Part shown: piece after piece, positions 34,307 through 42,801 of the stretch
Numbering within the stretch: position 1 is the first letter of the stretch
Layout: each line of letters begins with the position of its first letter
Assembly: GCA_964412235.1 (NCBI GenBank)
Contig: CAYPNT010000014.1
Coordinates: 1-48,067 of the forward strand
Source: JAYZQT01 sp964412235
GTDB taxonomy: Bacteria; Pseudomonadota; Alphaproteobacteria; MPNO01; UBA830
Direction: 5' to 3'
Length of the DNA stretch: 48,067 nt
Program-made: the position numbers and the translations under genes
Notes under the pieces: generated by a model
What the model saw: the letters and a program-made list of their open reading frames with translations, nothing else
What the model was told of the DNA's origin: nothing
The model's database searches: none

Positions 34307-35631
34307 GACCGGACCCCTGCATCGGCCGTCATATAATCTCGCCACGCATGCATCATATGACGCAGCGGTAACTCACTCATACTTTCAGGCGCAGAATAGG
34401 AGACACCATCGCGCTCGTCGTCCTGTCCCGCTTTTCGATGGAAACTAACCCATTCACTGGCTGAAGAATCCAAACCGTGCTGACACTTCCACCAGTTGAA
34501 CAAATCATCCGCATTTATTAACGTCGACGGAGAATTAACCATGTAGTAATAGGCTAGCGACCGTCGATAAATTGATTCCGGCGCATCTTTTAGCCGGAAA
34601 TGCCATATTTCAGTCAAGGTTTTGTCATGCGACAGCGGTCGGATCGTCCGCAGTTGCTGTAGCGGTGGCTGAACCGAATTACAGGGATAGACCAACATAT
34701 GATGGATGTTTACACCGAGAATTTCTTCGGCCTTTTCCTCGCCATAAGCCGCATACATGCGCCGCACGTATTCGTTGGTGTCCGGGTCGTCGGGACGTAG
34801 CCCCATATAACCTTCAAGACTGCTATGCCCATTGCGATAACCGACTGTTCCGAACTTTGTCCAGCCATCATGACCGAGCCTCGCAAAATCCGTTAGAAAC
34901 GAAAGTTCGTGCGGCGGTTCATCGCCGTCATCACGCATTTTGGCCTCCAGTTTCTGCGCTGCCTTGCCTGTGGATTCATGCGTCACACCAGGGTGAGAGG
35001 CATCAAGCTGGTTCTCCAGAAAAATCTTCCAATTTGACTGCTGCACCATACGGAAGCAATCACCAACAATTTCTGTCTCCTTACCGGGTGCGCGGTCGAT
35101 AAGTTGATCAAAAGCAGAGGCAGCCTCGCCGAGGTGGCCTTCGAGCCCGGGACCTCCTTCCGCCAGATTTGCAAACCAAAACCCTCGATAGTTGTCTATC
35201 TGCGCGGGCTGTGCCATGTGAAATTCGGGATTATCAAAGTCAAGATTGGTACCCTCGTATTCCCGCCGCGCGGGCATTCCCTCCAACTTTCCGTCTAAAT
35301 GGAATGTCCAAGCATGGTAAGAGCAATAAAAATGGTTACCCGTATTACCTTTTCGCGCCGTACAAAGTTGTGCGCCCCGATGAGGACATCGATTATATAG
35401 GATTTTAATATTCCCACTACCGTCTCGGACCATGACCATCGGTTGTCTACCCACTTGCGCAAGATAATAATCACCGGGCTTTTTAACTTGGCTTTCATGT
35501 CCAATATAGATCCAAGTGCGCTCAAAAATACGCCCCATCTCAAGGTCAAAAATTTCTGGGTCTGTGTAAGCTTTACGATGGGCTCTATCCGCCTCAACCA
35601 AACCCGCAATTTGTTTTTTCGTCCAACTCAT
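34303..35631 (-). CDS. Ring-hydroxylating dioxygenase alpha subunit (Rieske)
   Basis: The 442-residue large subunit has a Rieske centre, Cys82-x-His84 (CPHRG) and Cys103-x2-His106 (CSYHAW). Its catalytic domain has WKIFLENQLDASHPGVTH with Asp210 and iron ligands His213 and His218; a distal Asp, probably in LINADDLFNWW, completes the facial triad. It resembles benzoate, anthranilate and p-cumate dioxygenases, which insert both oxygen atoms into a carboxylated ring. A good GGAG precedes the start. No ferredoxin or reductase gene is nearby, so electrons must be borrowed. It is divergent from the ThDP enzyme. Confidence 0.94.
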   Translation of the reverse strand: MSWTKKQIAGLVEADRAHRKAYTDPEIFDLEMGRIFERTWIYIGHESQVKKPGDYYLAQVGRQPMVMVRDGSGNIKILYNRCPHRGAQLCTARKGNTGNHFYCSYHAWTFHLDGKLEGMPARREYEGTNLDFDNPEFHMAQPAQIDNYRGFWFANLAEGGPGLEGHLGEAASAFDQLIDRAPGKETEIVGDCFRMVQQSNWKIFLENQLDASHPGVTHESTGKAAQKLEAKMRDDGDEPPHELSFLTDFARLGHDGWTKFGTVGYRNGHSSLEGYMGLRPDDPDTNEYVRRMYAAYGEEKAEEILGVNIHHMLVYPCNSVQPPLQQLRTIRPLSHDKTLTEIWHFRLKDAPESIYRRSLAYYYMVNSPSTLINADDLFNWWKCQHGLDSSASEWVSFHRKAGQDDERDGVSYSAPESMSELPLRHMMHAWRDYMTADAGVRS

Positions 35632-35980
35632 GATTTGTTCTCCAATAATCTTCAGACGGACGCACCTTTGAAGCTTGCCCCAGACGCAATCCTAATAGTA
35701 ATACCCAATAAACGTTTCTGCTAACACGATTATACCAATAAAATCAAAAAACTAACTACCGCTAACGCACTTAAACGTCAGCACATTCAAATAAAATGTG
35801 AACACCTTAATATGATTTGAGAGCGATCTAACATCAATTAATATAAAGTATAAGACAAGATTAGAAGTTTATTAGCTGGCTGGTGCCATAGGTTGTGGAT
35901 AATAATATCGGCCACCTTTGACAAACAAAGGTCGACGAGAGAAATTCTCTCGCTCGACTCGGCTTTTATCAGGGAATTTC
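35632..35980. other. Divergent AT-rich intergenic region
   Basis: A 349-base region lies between the dioxygenase alpha gene and the ThDP enzyme. Its middle part (about 35690-35870) is AT-rich and probably holds both promoters; I found no high-confidence -10/-35 pair, no terminator and no RNA element. Its last 60 bases are open in the ThDP-enzyme frame, but no family similarity starts there. Confidence 0.5.
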
Positions 35981-37588
35981 TTGAAAACGTCACGTACATT
36001 AGCACAGTCTGTCGTCCTCATAATGGCGCAAAACGGGGTTAAAAGAATTTTTGGTGTCCCGGGTGGGGGATCAAGTTTGGACCTCATCGACGCCGCTGCC
36101 GAAAATGATATTGAATTCATCCTATGTAGAACAGAAACCTCTGCAGCACTAATGGCGGCGGTAACGGGTGAACTAACAGGTGTACCGGGTATTGTGTTAA
36201 CCGGTATTGGGCCGGGTGCGGCGAGTGCAATAAATGGAATTGCTTATGCGTCTCTGGAAAAAGCACCCCTGATCATTTTTACGGACGCTCACGACACCAA
36301 TAAACCCGCACCCCCACATCAGATTTTTGATCAACAAGGCATGTTTAAACCTGTTTCCAAAGCCCAAAAACGGCTCGAGCCAATCAATGGTCAGAGCGAA
36401 TTTAGTGCGCTATTTCGCTTGGCTTTAACAGAGCCGCTTGGTCCGGTTCATATCGACCTATCCGCAAAGGACGCTCGAACCGCAGTTAAAGAAACATATA
36501 ATGCAGCTCCTCCGAAACAGTCTACTGTGAGCAGTCAAACCTCGCTTGAAGATGCCATGTCGGCCGTCCGTGCGGCACGCTATCCCGCTCTTATAATTGG
36601 ACACCAATGCCGGCCTACCCCTCGCGCTGCAATTGCAAATAAACTCGCCAACGCCCTCGGGGGGCCCATTATGACAACGTACAAAGCCAAAGGGGTTATC
36701 TCAGAGGACCATAAGAATTACGTGGGCTTATTTACGGGCGCTACGTTGGACGGCGAGGTTCTTTCTCAGGCAGATTTGATCGTTTTTTGTGGTACAGACC
36801 CCGTCGAGATGATTGGCGGGGAATGGTTATATGATGCGCCCGTCTGCGTACTATCGGAAACTTCCGGACTGGAATGGCCGTTTAAACCAAAAGTGGAAGT
36901 TGGTGGAGCACTAACTGATAGTGCAGCGGCCCTGGCGCAAGTCGAGACCGGAGTAGATTGGGACGGATTAAAAATACAAAGAAAGAAAGAAGACCGGCGG
37001 GTGAAGCTTAAATACAGTGACACAAACCTAAGGTCTCCGGATGAGATCATTAATTCTGTCTCTGAAGCGGCTCCTCAGAATGCCCGTTTAACGGTAGATG
37101 CTGGTGCGCACATGTTCTCCGCGATGTCGCTTTGGCCAGCTCGCGCACCGTTCGACGTTCTTAAATCAAATGGTCTTTCCACGATGGGTTATGCTGTACC
37201 TGCAGCGATCGCTAGTTGGTTAGAGGAGCCGGAGCGTCCAGTCATAGCCGTCACCGGTGACGGCGGAATGTTGATGTGCTTGTCAGAACTCTCCACAGCT
37301 GCACGACTTGATGCCAACATTACAGTGATCGTTATGAACGATGCCGCATTGTCCTTAATAGATATTAAACAACAAAGACAACAACGCGCACCTGCCGGCG
37401 TCCGTTATCCGAGGACCGATTTTGCAACAACGGCACGGGGTATGGGGTTGGAGGCATGGACCGTCGGCGCACAAGATCCGCTAGAGTTTGCTCTCGGAGA
37501 AGCAATCGACACTGATGGACCCACCTTATTAGATGTAAGTGTGGACCCCACAGGATATCTAGAACAAATGATGGCATTGCGCGGATGA
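35981..37588 (+). CDS. ThDP-dependent enzyme (acetolactate synthase/benzoylformate decarboxylase-like)
   Basis: The 535-residue protein has the three-domain layout of the acetohydroxyacid synthase family: an N-terminal pyrimidine-binding domain with the catalytic Glu52 (CRTETSAA) and FGVPGGGSS, a central domain, and a C-terminal pyrophosphate-binding domain with VTGDGGM...MNDAAL (the GDG-x(n)-N Mg/ThDP motif). It would decarboxylate a 2-oxo acid, or carboligate, using thiamine diphosphate. TTG at 35981 preceded by AGGGA is preferred; an upstream TTG at 35918 would add 21 basic residues. It lies across a divergent gap from the ring-hydroxylating dioxygenase, so a benzoylformate-like or 2-oxo acid substrate is plausible. 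There is no regulatory subunit as in ilvBN. Confidence 0.85.
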   Translation: MKTSRTLAQSVVLIMAQNGVKRIFGVPGGGSSLDLIDAAAENDIEFILCRTETSAALMAAVTGELTGVPGIVLTGIGPGAASAINGIAYASLEKAPLIIFTDAHDTNKPAPPHQIFDQQGMFKPVSKAQKRLEPINGQSEFSALFRLALTEPLGPVHIDLSAKDARTAVKETYNAAPPKQSTVSSQTSLEDAMSAVRAARYPALIIGHQCRPTPRAAIANKLANALGGPIMTTYKAKGVISEDHKNYVGLFTGATLDGEVLSQADLIVFCGTDPVEMIGGEWLYDAPVCVLSETSGLEWPFKPKVEVGGALTDSAAALAQVETGVDWDGLKIQRKKEDRRVKLKYSDTNLRSPDEIINSVSEAAPQNARLTVDAGAHMFSAMSLWPARAPFDVLKSNGLSTMGYAVPAAIASWLEEPERPVIAVTGDGGMLMCLSELSTAARLDANITVIVMNDAALSLIDIKQQRQQRAPAGVRYPRTDFATTARGMGLEAWTVGAQDPLEFALGEAIDTDGPTLLDVSVDPTGYLEQMMALRG

Positions 37589-37620
37589 CAGGAATCTGAG
37601 CGCTTTTAAAAGGTCGAGTT

Positions 37621-39312
37621 TTATTTCTTAGGCATAACCTTCGCGTAGGTATCGCGCAGCCCGACGGTGCGATTAAAGACAGGTGAACCATCAGCGCTAT
37701 CTGGATCACAACAAAAATAACCGAGCCGCTCAAACTGCACGACCTCGCCGGGTTTAACTCTCCCAAGAGCCGGTTCTGATTTACAGTTTTTCAATATTTC
37801 CAATGATTCAGAATTTAACGCCGACTGATACTTTTCTGATTTATTTGGGTCCTCAGTACTAAACAGGGGATTATAAAGCCTAACTTCGCTATCTATCGCG
37901 TGTGACGCTGACACCCAATGAAGTGTGCCCTTGACCTTTCGCCCATCCGGCGCATTACCGCCTTTTGTGTCGGGATCATACGTACAACGAAGCTCAATAA
38001 GTGCACCATTATTATCCCTAATGGTTTCGGTACAGGTTATAAAATACGCGCCACGCAACCGCACTTCACGCCCGGGACTAAGGCGAAAAAATTTCTTGGG
38101 TGGGTCCTCCATAAAATCGTCACGCTCTATATAGAATTCTTTCGTAAATGGTACTTTTCGAGTGCCGGCGTTTTCATCCCGTGGATTATTTGAAATTTCA
38201 AGCTCCTCGACTGTATTCTCAGAGTAATTCTCTAAAACTACTTTGATTGGCCGCAACACAGCCATCCGGCGTAGCGCAGTTTCATTGAGGCGATCGCGGA
38301 TAAAGTGTTCAAACATTCCCGCCTCAACCACGCCTTCATTTTTTGAGATTGAAAGTTCGCCGATAAAATCTCGGATAGCCGTGGGAGGCACCCCACGTCG
38401 ACGCAATCCGGATAGGGTGGGCATTCTCGGATCATTCCAACCACTAACGTTGTGGTTCGTCACCAGTTGGGATAGAACTCGTTTTGATAATACAGTATGG
38501 GTCATATTTAGACGCGAAAATTCATACTGACGCGGCCGTGTTGAGACTGGTAAATTTTCAATCAGCCAATCGTAAAGGGGCCGGTGATCCTCAAATTCAA
38601 GGGTGCAAAGAGAGTGGGTTACGCCTTCAATTGCATCGGTCTGACCATGTGCAAAATCGTATGTCGGGTAAATACACCACGTATCACCGGTTCTAGGATG
38701 CTTGGCCTTGATAATTCGATATAAAACCGGATCCCTTAAATTTATGTTACCTGATGCCATATCAATCATAGCTCTTAACACCCGAGAACCTTCCTCGAAT
38801 TCGCCGGTTCGCATGCGCCGAAACAGATCAAGATTTTCATTGACTGTGCGGTTTCGGTAGGGGCTATCACGTCCGGCTTCTTTTAGAGTACCGCGATATT
38901 CTCTAATTTTTTCCGCATTTAAATCATCAACGTATGCCTTGCCACGTTCAATCAGATATTCACCCCATTTATAAAGCTGCTCAAAATTATCGGACGCGTA
39001 TTTGACATTACCCGTCCATTCGAATCCAAGCCAAGAAACATCTTGGAGAATAGCGTCTATAAATTCCTGATCTTCTTTAGCAGGGTTCGTATCATCGAAA
39101 CGCAGGTTGCAAGAACCCCCGAATTCTTCAGCGACACCAAAATTCAAACAAATTGACTTAGCGTGACCAATATGAAGGTAACCGTTAGGTTCCGGCGGAA
39201 AACGAGTTACAAGGCCTTTTGTCGTTCCATTTTCCAAATCTTCAGAAATTTGGTCCCGGATAAAGTCACGGGTCCTTTCTGGGGCGGTTTCGTTCTGTGG
39301 AGTTATTTTCAT
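37621..39312 (-). CDS. glnS: Glutamine--tRNA ligase
   Basis: The 563-residue class I synthetase shows the HIGH motif in FPPEPNGYLHIGHAKS (His47-His50), the GlnRS-type FDDTNP and ARRPRQYEFSRL-like stretch near TRPRQYEFSRLN, the KMSKS-equivalent VLSKR and the C-terminal beta-barrel anticodon-binding domain ending in RDTYAKVMP. It charges tRNA-Gln with glutamine directly in the cytoplasm. Its presence means tRNA-Gln need not be made through GatCAB transamidation, which matters for taxonomic placement because many alphaproteobacteria lack it. It converges on the ThDP enzyme across 32 bases. Confidence 0.98.
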   Translation of the reverse strand: MKITPQNETAPERTRDFIRDQISEDLENGTTKGLVTRFPPEPNGYLHIGHAKSICLNFGVAEEFGGSCNLRFDDTNPAKEDQEFIDAILQDVSWLGFEWTGNVKYASDNFEQLYKWGEYLIERGKAYVDDLNAEKIREYRGTLKEAGRDSPYRNRTVNENLDLFRRMRTGEFEEGSRVLRAMIDMASGNINLRDPVLYRIIKAKHPRTGDTWCIYPTYDFAHGQTDAIEGVTHSLCTLEFEDHRPLYDWLIENLPVSTRPRQYEFSRLNMTHTVLSKRVLSQLVTNHNVSGWNDPRMPTLSGLRRRGVPPTAIRDFIGELSISKNEGVVEAGMFEHFIRDRLNETALRRMAVLRPIKVVLENYSENTVEELEISNNPRDENAGTRKVPFTKEFYIERDDFMEDPPKKFFRLSPGREVRLRGAYFITCTETIRDNNGALIELRCTYDPDTKGGNAPDGRKVKGTLHWVSASHAIDSEVRLYNPLFSTEDPNKSEKYQSALNSESLEILKNCKSEPALGRVKPGEVVQFERLGYFCCDPDSADGSPVFNRTVGLRDTYAKVMPKK

Positions 39313-39364
39313 TTGGGGCGAGCGTATAACATGTTCAAGTTATCTACTTAAGCAAGAAACAAAA

Positions 39365-40207
39365 TTAATTTAATCCACGCAGAAAACTTTTTACCAGGTT
39401 TGCCGTCTCTTCGGGTTTTTCTATAAAGGGAATATGGCCCCCGTTCTCAACTTCGACATATTTTGCACCCGGTATTGAAGCAGCTATTTTCTTGCTGAAG
39501 GATGCAGGTATAAAGTAATCATTATCTCCCGCAACAACGAGAGTGGCGCAGGAAACGCCGGTAATAAGTTGAGTATACAGGGGCTCACTTCCTTGACCAG
39601 GCAGACGTCGTCCCCAATGCAAGATTGCATCAAGAAAAGCCGTGTATAGTTCCCTAGAATTTCGTTTGATATTTTCCTGGTTGGCACGCATCACCGCGTA
39701 GCCTTCATCCGTATCCATAAATTCACGGGTCATTGTGGATAAACCCATAAAATCAGCTAGTTCTTCACCCATACCCAATTTTGCAACCAGCTTTTTCCTT
39801 AAGGAAAAATTCGTTTCCATAGCACGATCGAGTTCGGAAAAACCGCCAATCACGATTAACCCACGAAGCAGTTCAGGGTGTCGCAGCGCCATTGCCTGCG
39901 CCATACAACCACCTAGGGACGAACCCAGAACGTCGATACGCTGATAACCAAGATGTTTAGCTAATGCCGCAAAATCATCTGCCCACAGTTCGGCCGAATA
40001 AGATACATTTTTTGGGCTATCTTTAGTCGACCGACCTACCCCACGCGGATCCACCAATACAGTGGTCGCAACATCCTGGAGAAGTGGTACAGCATACCGA
40101 TAATAGCTATGATCCATCCCGAGGCCGGGTAATAGGAAAATTGGAACACCTTCTCCTTGTACGTCGTACCAAATTGATGTGTCGTTAATTGCTGCATGGG
40201 CCATCAT
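39365..40207 (-). CDS. Alpha/beta hydrolase
   Basis: This 280-residue protein of the alpha/beta-hydrolase fold has the nucleophile elbow LGSSLGGCM with Ser97, the acid in VVAGDNDYFIP and the late His in ENGGHIPFIEKP. The N-terminal PGLGMDHSYYRY and DPRGVGRS segments give the oxyanion hole and the strand-turn common to 3-oxoadipate enol-lactonases and C-C bond hydrolases. It could open a lactone or ester from aromatic breakdown; the exact substrate is unknown. AGGGGA precedes the ATG. It is just upstream of glnS on the same strand and is divergent from the DMT permease. Confidence 0.92.
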   Translation of the reverse strand: MMAHAAINDTSIWYDVQGEGVPIFLLPGLGMDHSYYRYAVPLLQDVATTVLVDPRGVGRSTKDSPKNVSYSAELWADDFAALAKHLGYQRIDVLGSSLGGCMAQAMALRHPELLRGLIVIGGFSELDRAMETNFSLRKKLVAKLGMGEELADFMGLSTMTREFMDTDEGYAVMRANQENIKRNSRELYTAFLDAILHWGRRLPGQGSEPLYTQLITGVSCATLVVAGDNDYFIPASFSKKIAASIPGAKYVEVENGGHIPFIEKPEETANLVKSFLRGLN

Positions 40208-40300
40208 TATTTTCCCCTATGGATCGCGGTTGCAAAATAATAACATCCCGCTTGGGTTATTCCGCAACAGAATTCGATATCCGTTCCTTGGAAGGGTTGA

Positions 40301-41218
40301 TTGAGTTACTTTAGAGAAAAAGGAACTCCACCAGTGTTAAAAACAGGGCCAGTTGCCGGTATTTTCTGGATGTGCATGGCGACGCTTATCAGTTCGATAT
40401 CGGGCGGTATGGTTCGCGAACTGGCCGGCGAGATTCCGACAATGGAATTAGTCTTTTTTCGCAACGTCATAGCTCTGCTGGTTTTATTCCCAATCGTCCG
40501 GCGGCAAGGGATCAAGTTACCAGATCTACCCCAAACCAAGCTATATGCGGTACGGGTTGTGTTCACGTATGGCGCAATGGTCATGTTGTTTTTTGCACTA
40601 GCTAGAATGCCCATCGCAGACGTCTATGCCCTGCAGTATACAACACCTTTGTTTACCATGGTCCTCGCGGTACTCATTCTGAAGCAGCATGCAGATAAAC
40701 ATAGCTGGCTCGCTTGCAGCGTTGGGTTTATTGGAACGCTTATTGTGATGCGACCGGGGATTATTGAGATTACTCTGGCGTCGGCCGCTGCACTAACGAT
40801 GGCCTTTCTATACGCGGGGACAAACACAACTATCAAGCTGTTAGCCCGAAAAGATAATGCTGAGGTCATCACTTTATGGACCAATTTAATGATGCTTCCG
40901 CTCGCGCTTGTTCCTGCATTGATTTTCTGGGTGACCCCCTCGATTGAACAATGGCCTCTCGTAATCGGTATTGGTATCGTCAGTAGCATTGGTGGCTACT
41001 GCTTTACGAGATCTGTTTCTGCTGCTGATGCACGCATTGTTCAACCTTTTCAGTTTTCCCGTATGATATTTGCAACTGCGATTGGTTGGATCATGTTCTC
41101 CGAACTACCGGATATTTGGACCTGGATTGGTGCGGGCGTGATCTTTGGTGCATCATATTATATCGTTTATCGGGAAGGATTAGCACGGAGGTCTAAAGGT
41201 GAGCTCACATCAGGATGA
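40301..41218 (+). CDS. EamA/DMT-family inner-membrane transporter
   Basis: The 305-residue protein has about ten hydrophobic helices in two EamA repeats, beginning with GIFWMCMATLISSISGGMVREL and the second with FLYAGTNTTIKLLARKD. The family exports or imports small metabolites such as amino acids and nucleosides. The apparent start is TTG at 40301, with GGAAGGG six bases upstream. Its stop overlaps the ligase ATG (ATGA), and the ligase in turn overlaps the amidohydrolase, so it belongs to a three-gene operon that probably handles an acylated or amidated compound. Confidence 0.88.
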   Translation: MSYFREKGTPPVLKTGPVAGIFWMCMATLISSISGGMVRELAGEIPTMELVFFRNVIALLVLFPIVRRQGIKLPDLPQTKLYAVRVVFTYGAMVMLFFALARMPIADVYALQYTTPLFTMVLAVLILKQHADKHSWLACSVGFIGTLIVMRPGIIEITLASAAALTMAFLYAGTNTTIKLLARKDNAEVITLWTNLMMLPLALVPALIFWVTPSIEQWPLVIGIGIVSSIGGYCFTRSVSAADARIVQPFQFSRMIFATAIGWIMFSELPDIWTWIGAGVIFGASYYIVYREGLARRSKGELTSG

Positions 41219-42801
41219 TTGACACAGTCCCGACTATATCCGAAGTACGATATCGAAGTGTCCTAGATATGATCCGGGAGCATGCAACAAATACACCCGA
41301 ACAAACGTGCTTGGTTTCCATCGACCAAAATAATTCGTTAACGTGGCGCCAACTCTATCGTCTTACAAACAGGCTCTCTGCGTGGCTGCATGAGATGCAC
41401 GTCATCTCGAATGACCGCGTTCTCGTGCTTTCCAACAACTCACTCGAAAACCTTTTCTTGTATTTTGGCATACAACGGCACGGTGCCACCTTTTGCGCTG
41501 TTAATGTCGATATTAATGCAAACCATATGGCGGAACTTGTTCGCCGATTAAAGCCGAAAATAGTACTTTATAAAGATAGTTTAGATATAGAAAAGATTAC
41601 GTCTTGTAGTGGTGGTACCTGGGTACCCTTCGGTACCATAGAGGCCACTGGAAACACAACAAGTGATAAAGGTCTTTTTGAGTTATTGAGTAATTTTGAT
41701 GAATATACGGAGCCTGAGGAAGTATCAACGGAGACAGACGACGCCGTTATATGTTTCACCTCGGGTACAACGGATAGCCCTAAAGGAGTTATTCACAGTT
41801 TTGGCAACTATAATTTTATTGCGGAACAGACTGCTTATCTTTGGGGCCTCACACCCGAGGACCGAGTTTTGGAATATCGCTCGTTTTCGTGGTCCTCATC
41901 GCATCAAATAGTTTTGCAACCATTATTAGTTGGTGGAGGTTGCGTTGTCTTTGCCACGAAATTTTCGACCAGCCGATTATTTAGTTGGATACGGCAGCAC
42001 CAAATTACAAAAGCAATCGGGATACCCACCGTGATCAACATGCTTCTAGAACGCCCCATTGACGAAGAAACAGGATCACTAAAAACGCTTGAATTCATGA
42101 GTTGTAGTACCGCCCCGCTCATGGAAGAACAGCACAGAAGATTTGAGCAGCTATACGGAATAAATTTAATCCAGCATTACGGTATGAGCGAAGGCGGTAC
42201 TGTGGCGGGTAATCATCACCTCGACCGTCGAATTGGGAGCGTCGGCAAACCCGGAATTGGGCAAAACCTCAAGATCCTGGGTGAAGGGGGTACCGAACTG
42301 CCCCTCGGCGAAGAAGGGGAAATAGAAATTGGCGGTCCCCAGAATGCGACCTCTCTCCTAGAAAGTGACGGGAGCATTGTCCCGGTCCGCGGAAAAAGAT
42401 TAAAAACCGGAGATCTTGGAAGACTGGACGAAAGCGGTTATCTGCGGATTACAGGTCGTGCAAAAGAATTGATTATTCGTGGCGGCGTCAATATTGCACC
42501 TTTGGAAATTGACACTGTTGTTAGCAAGCATCCGCTTGTTAGAGAGGCGTGTACCGTCGGGATCCCGGATCCTATCTATGGAGAGGCTATCGTCTGCTAT
42601 GTGGTCGCGCGCGCCGGAAAAACATTACTAGCGGCAGATATCGACGGGCACTGCAAAAAGTTTCTCCCTGATTTTAAACATCCCAAACATAATTTTATCA
42701 CAGATAAAATTGCAAAGAATCAAAGGGGTAAAGTGGACAGAAACTCAATGAAACGAAGGTGGGTAGAAGCCGAACAAAAAAGAAAGAAAGATGACCAATA
42801 A
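41215..42801 (+). CDS. Acyl-CoA synthetase (AMP-forming, ANL family)
   Basis: The 528-residue adenylating enzyme has the P-loop CFTSGTTDSPKGVIHS, the YGMSEGG adenylate loop, the hinge motif LKTGDLGRLDESGYL...GRAKELIIRGG and the C-terminal catalytic Lys in KNQRGKVDR. It would activate a carboxylic acid, usually to a CoA thioester. Its start overlaps the DMT stop and its end overlaps the amidohydrolase start by eleven bases. A role activating the acid released by the deacylase, or imported by the permease, is likely but substrate is not readable from the sequence. Confidence 0.93.
   Translation: MIDTVPTISEVRYRSVLDMIREHATNTPEQTCLVSIDQNNSLTWRQLYRLTNRLSAWLHEMHVISNDRVLVLSNNSLENLFLYFGIQRHGATFCAVNVDINANHMAELVRRLKPKIVLYKDSLDIEKITSCSGGTWVPFGTIEATGNTTSDKGLFELLSNFDEYTEPEEVSTETDDAVICFTSGTTDSPKGVIHSFGNYNFIAEQTAYLWGLTPEDRVLEYRSFSWSSSHQIVLQPLLVGGGCVVFATKFSTSRLFSWIRQHQITKAIGIPTVINMLLERPIDEETGSLKTLEFMSCSTAPLMEEQHRRFEQLYGINLIQHYGMSEGGTVAGNHHLDRRIGSVGKPGIGQNLKILGEGGTELPLGEEGEIEIGGPQNATSLLESDGSIVPVRGKRLKTGDLGRLDESGYLRITGRAKELIIRGGVNIAPLEIDTVVSKHPLVREACTVGIPDPIYGEAIVCYVVARAGKTLLAADIDGHCKKFLPDFKHPKHNFITDKIAKNQRGKVDRNSMKRRWVEAEQKRKKDDQ

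Noticed and set aside
35872..36120. 82-codon minus-strand frame in the divergent gap
   Set aside because: Most of it is antisense to the ThDP enzyme's N-terminal domain; no motif or SD supports it.
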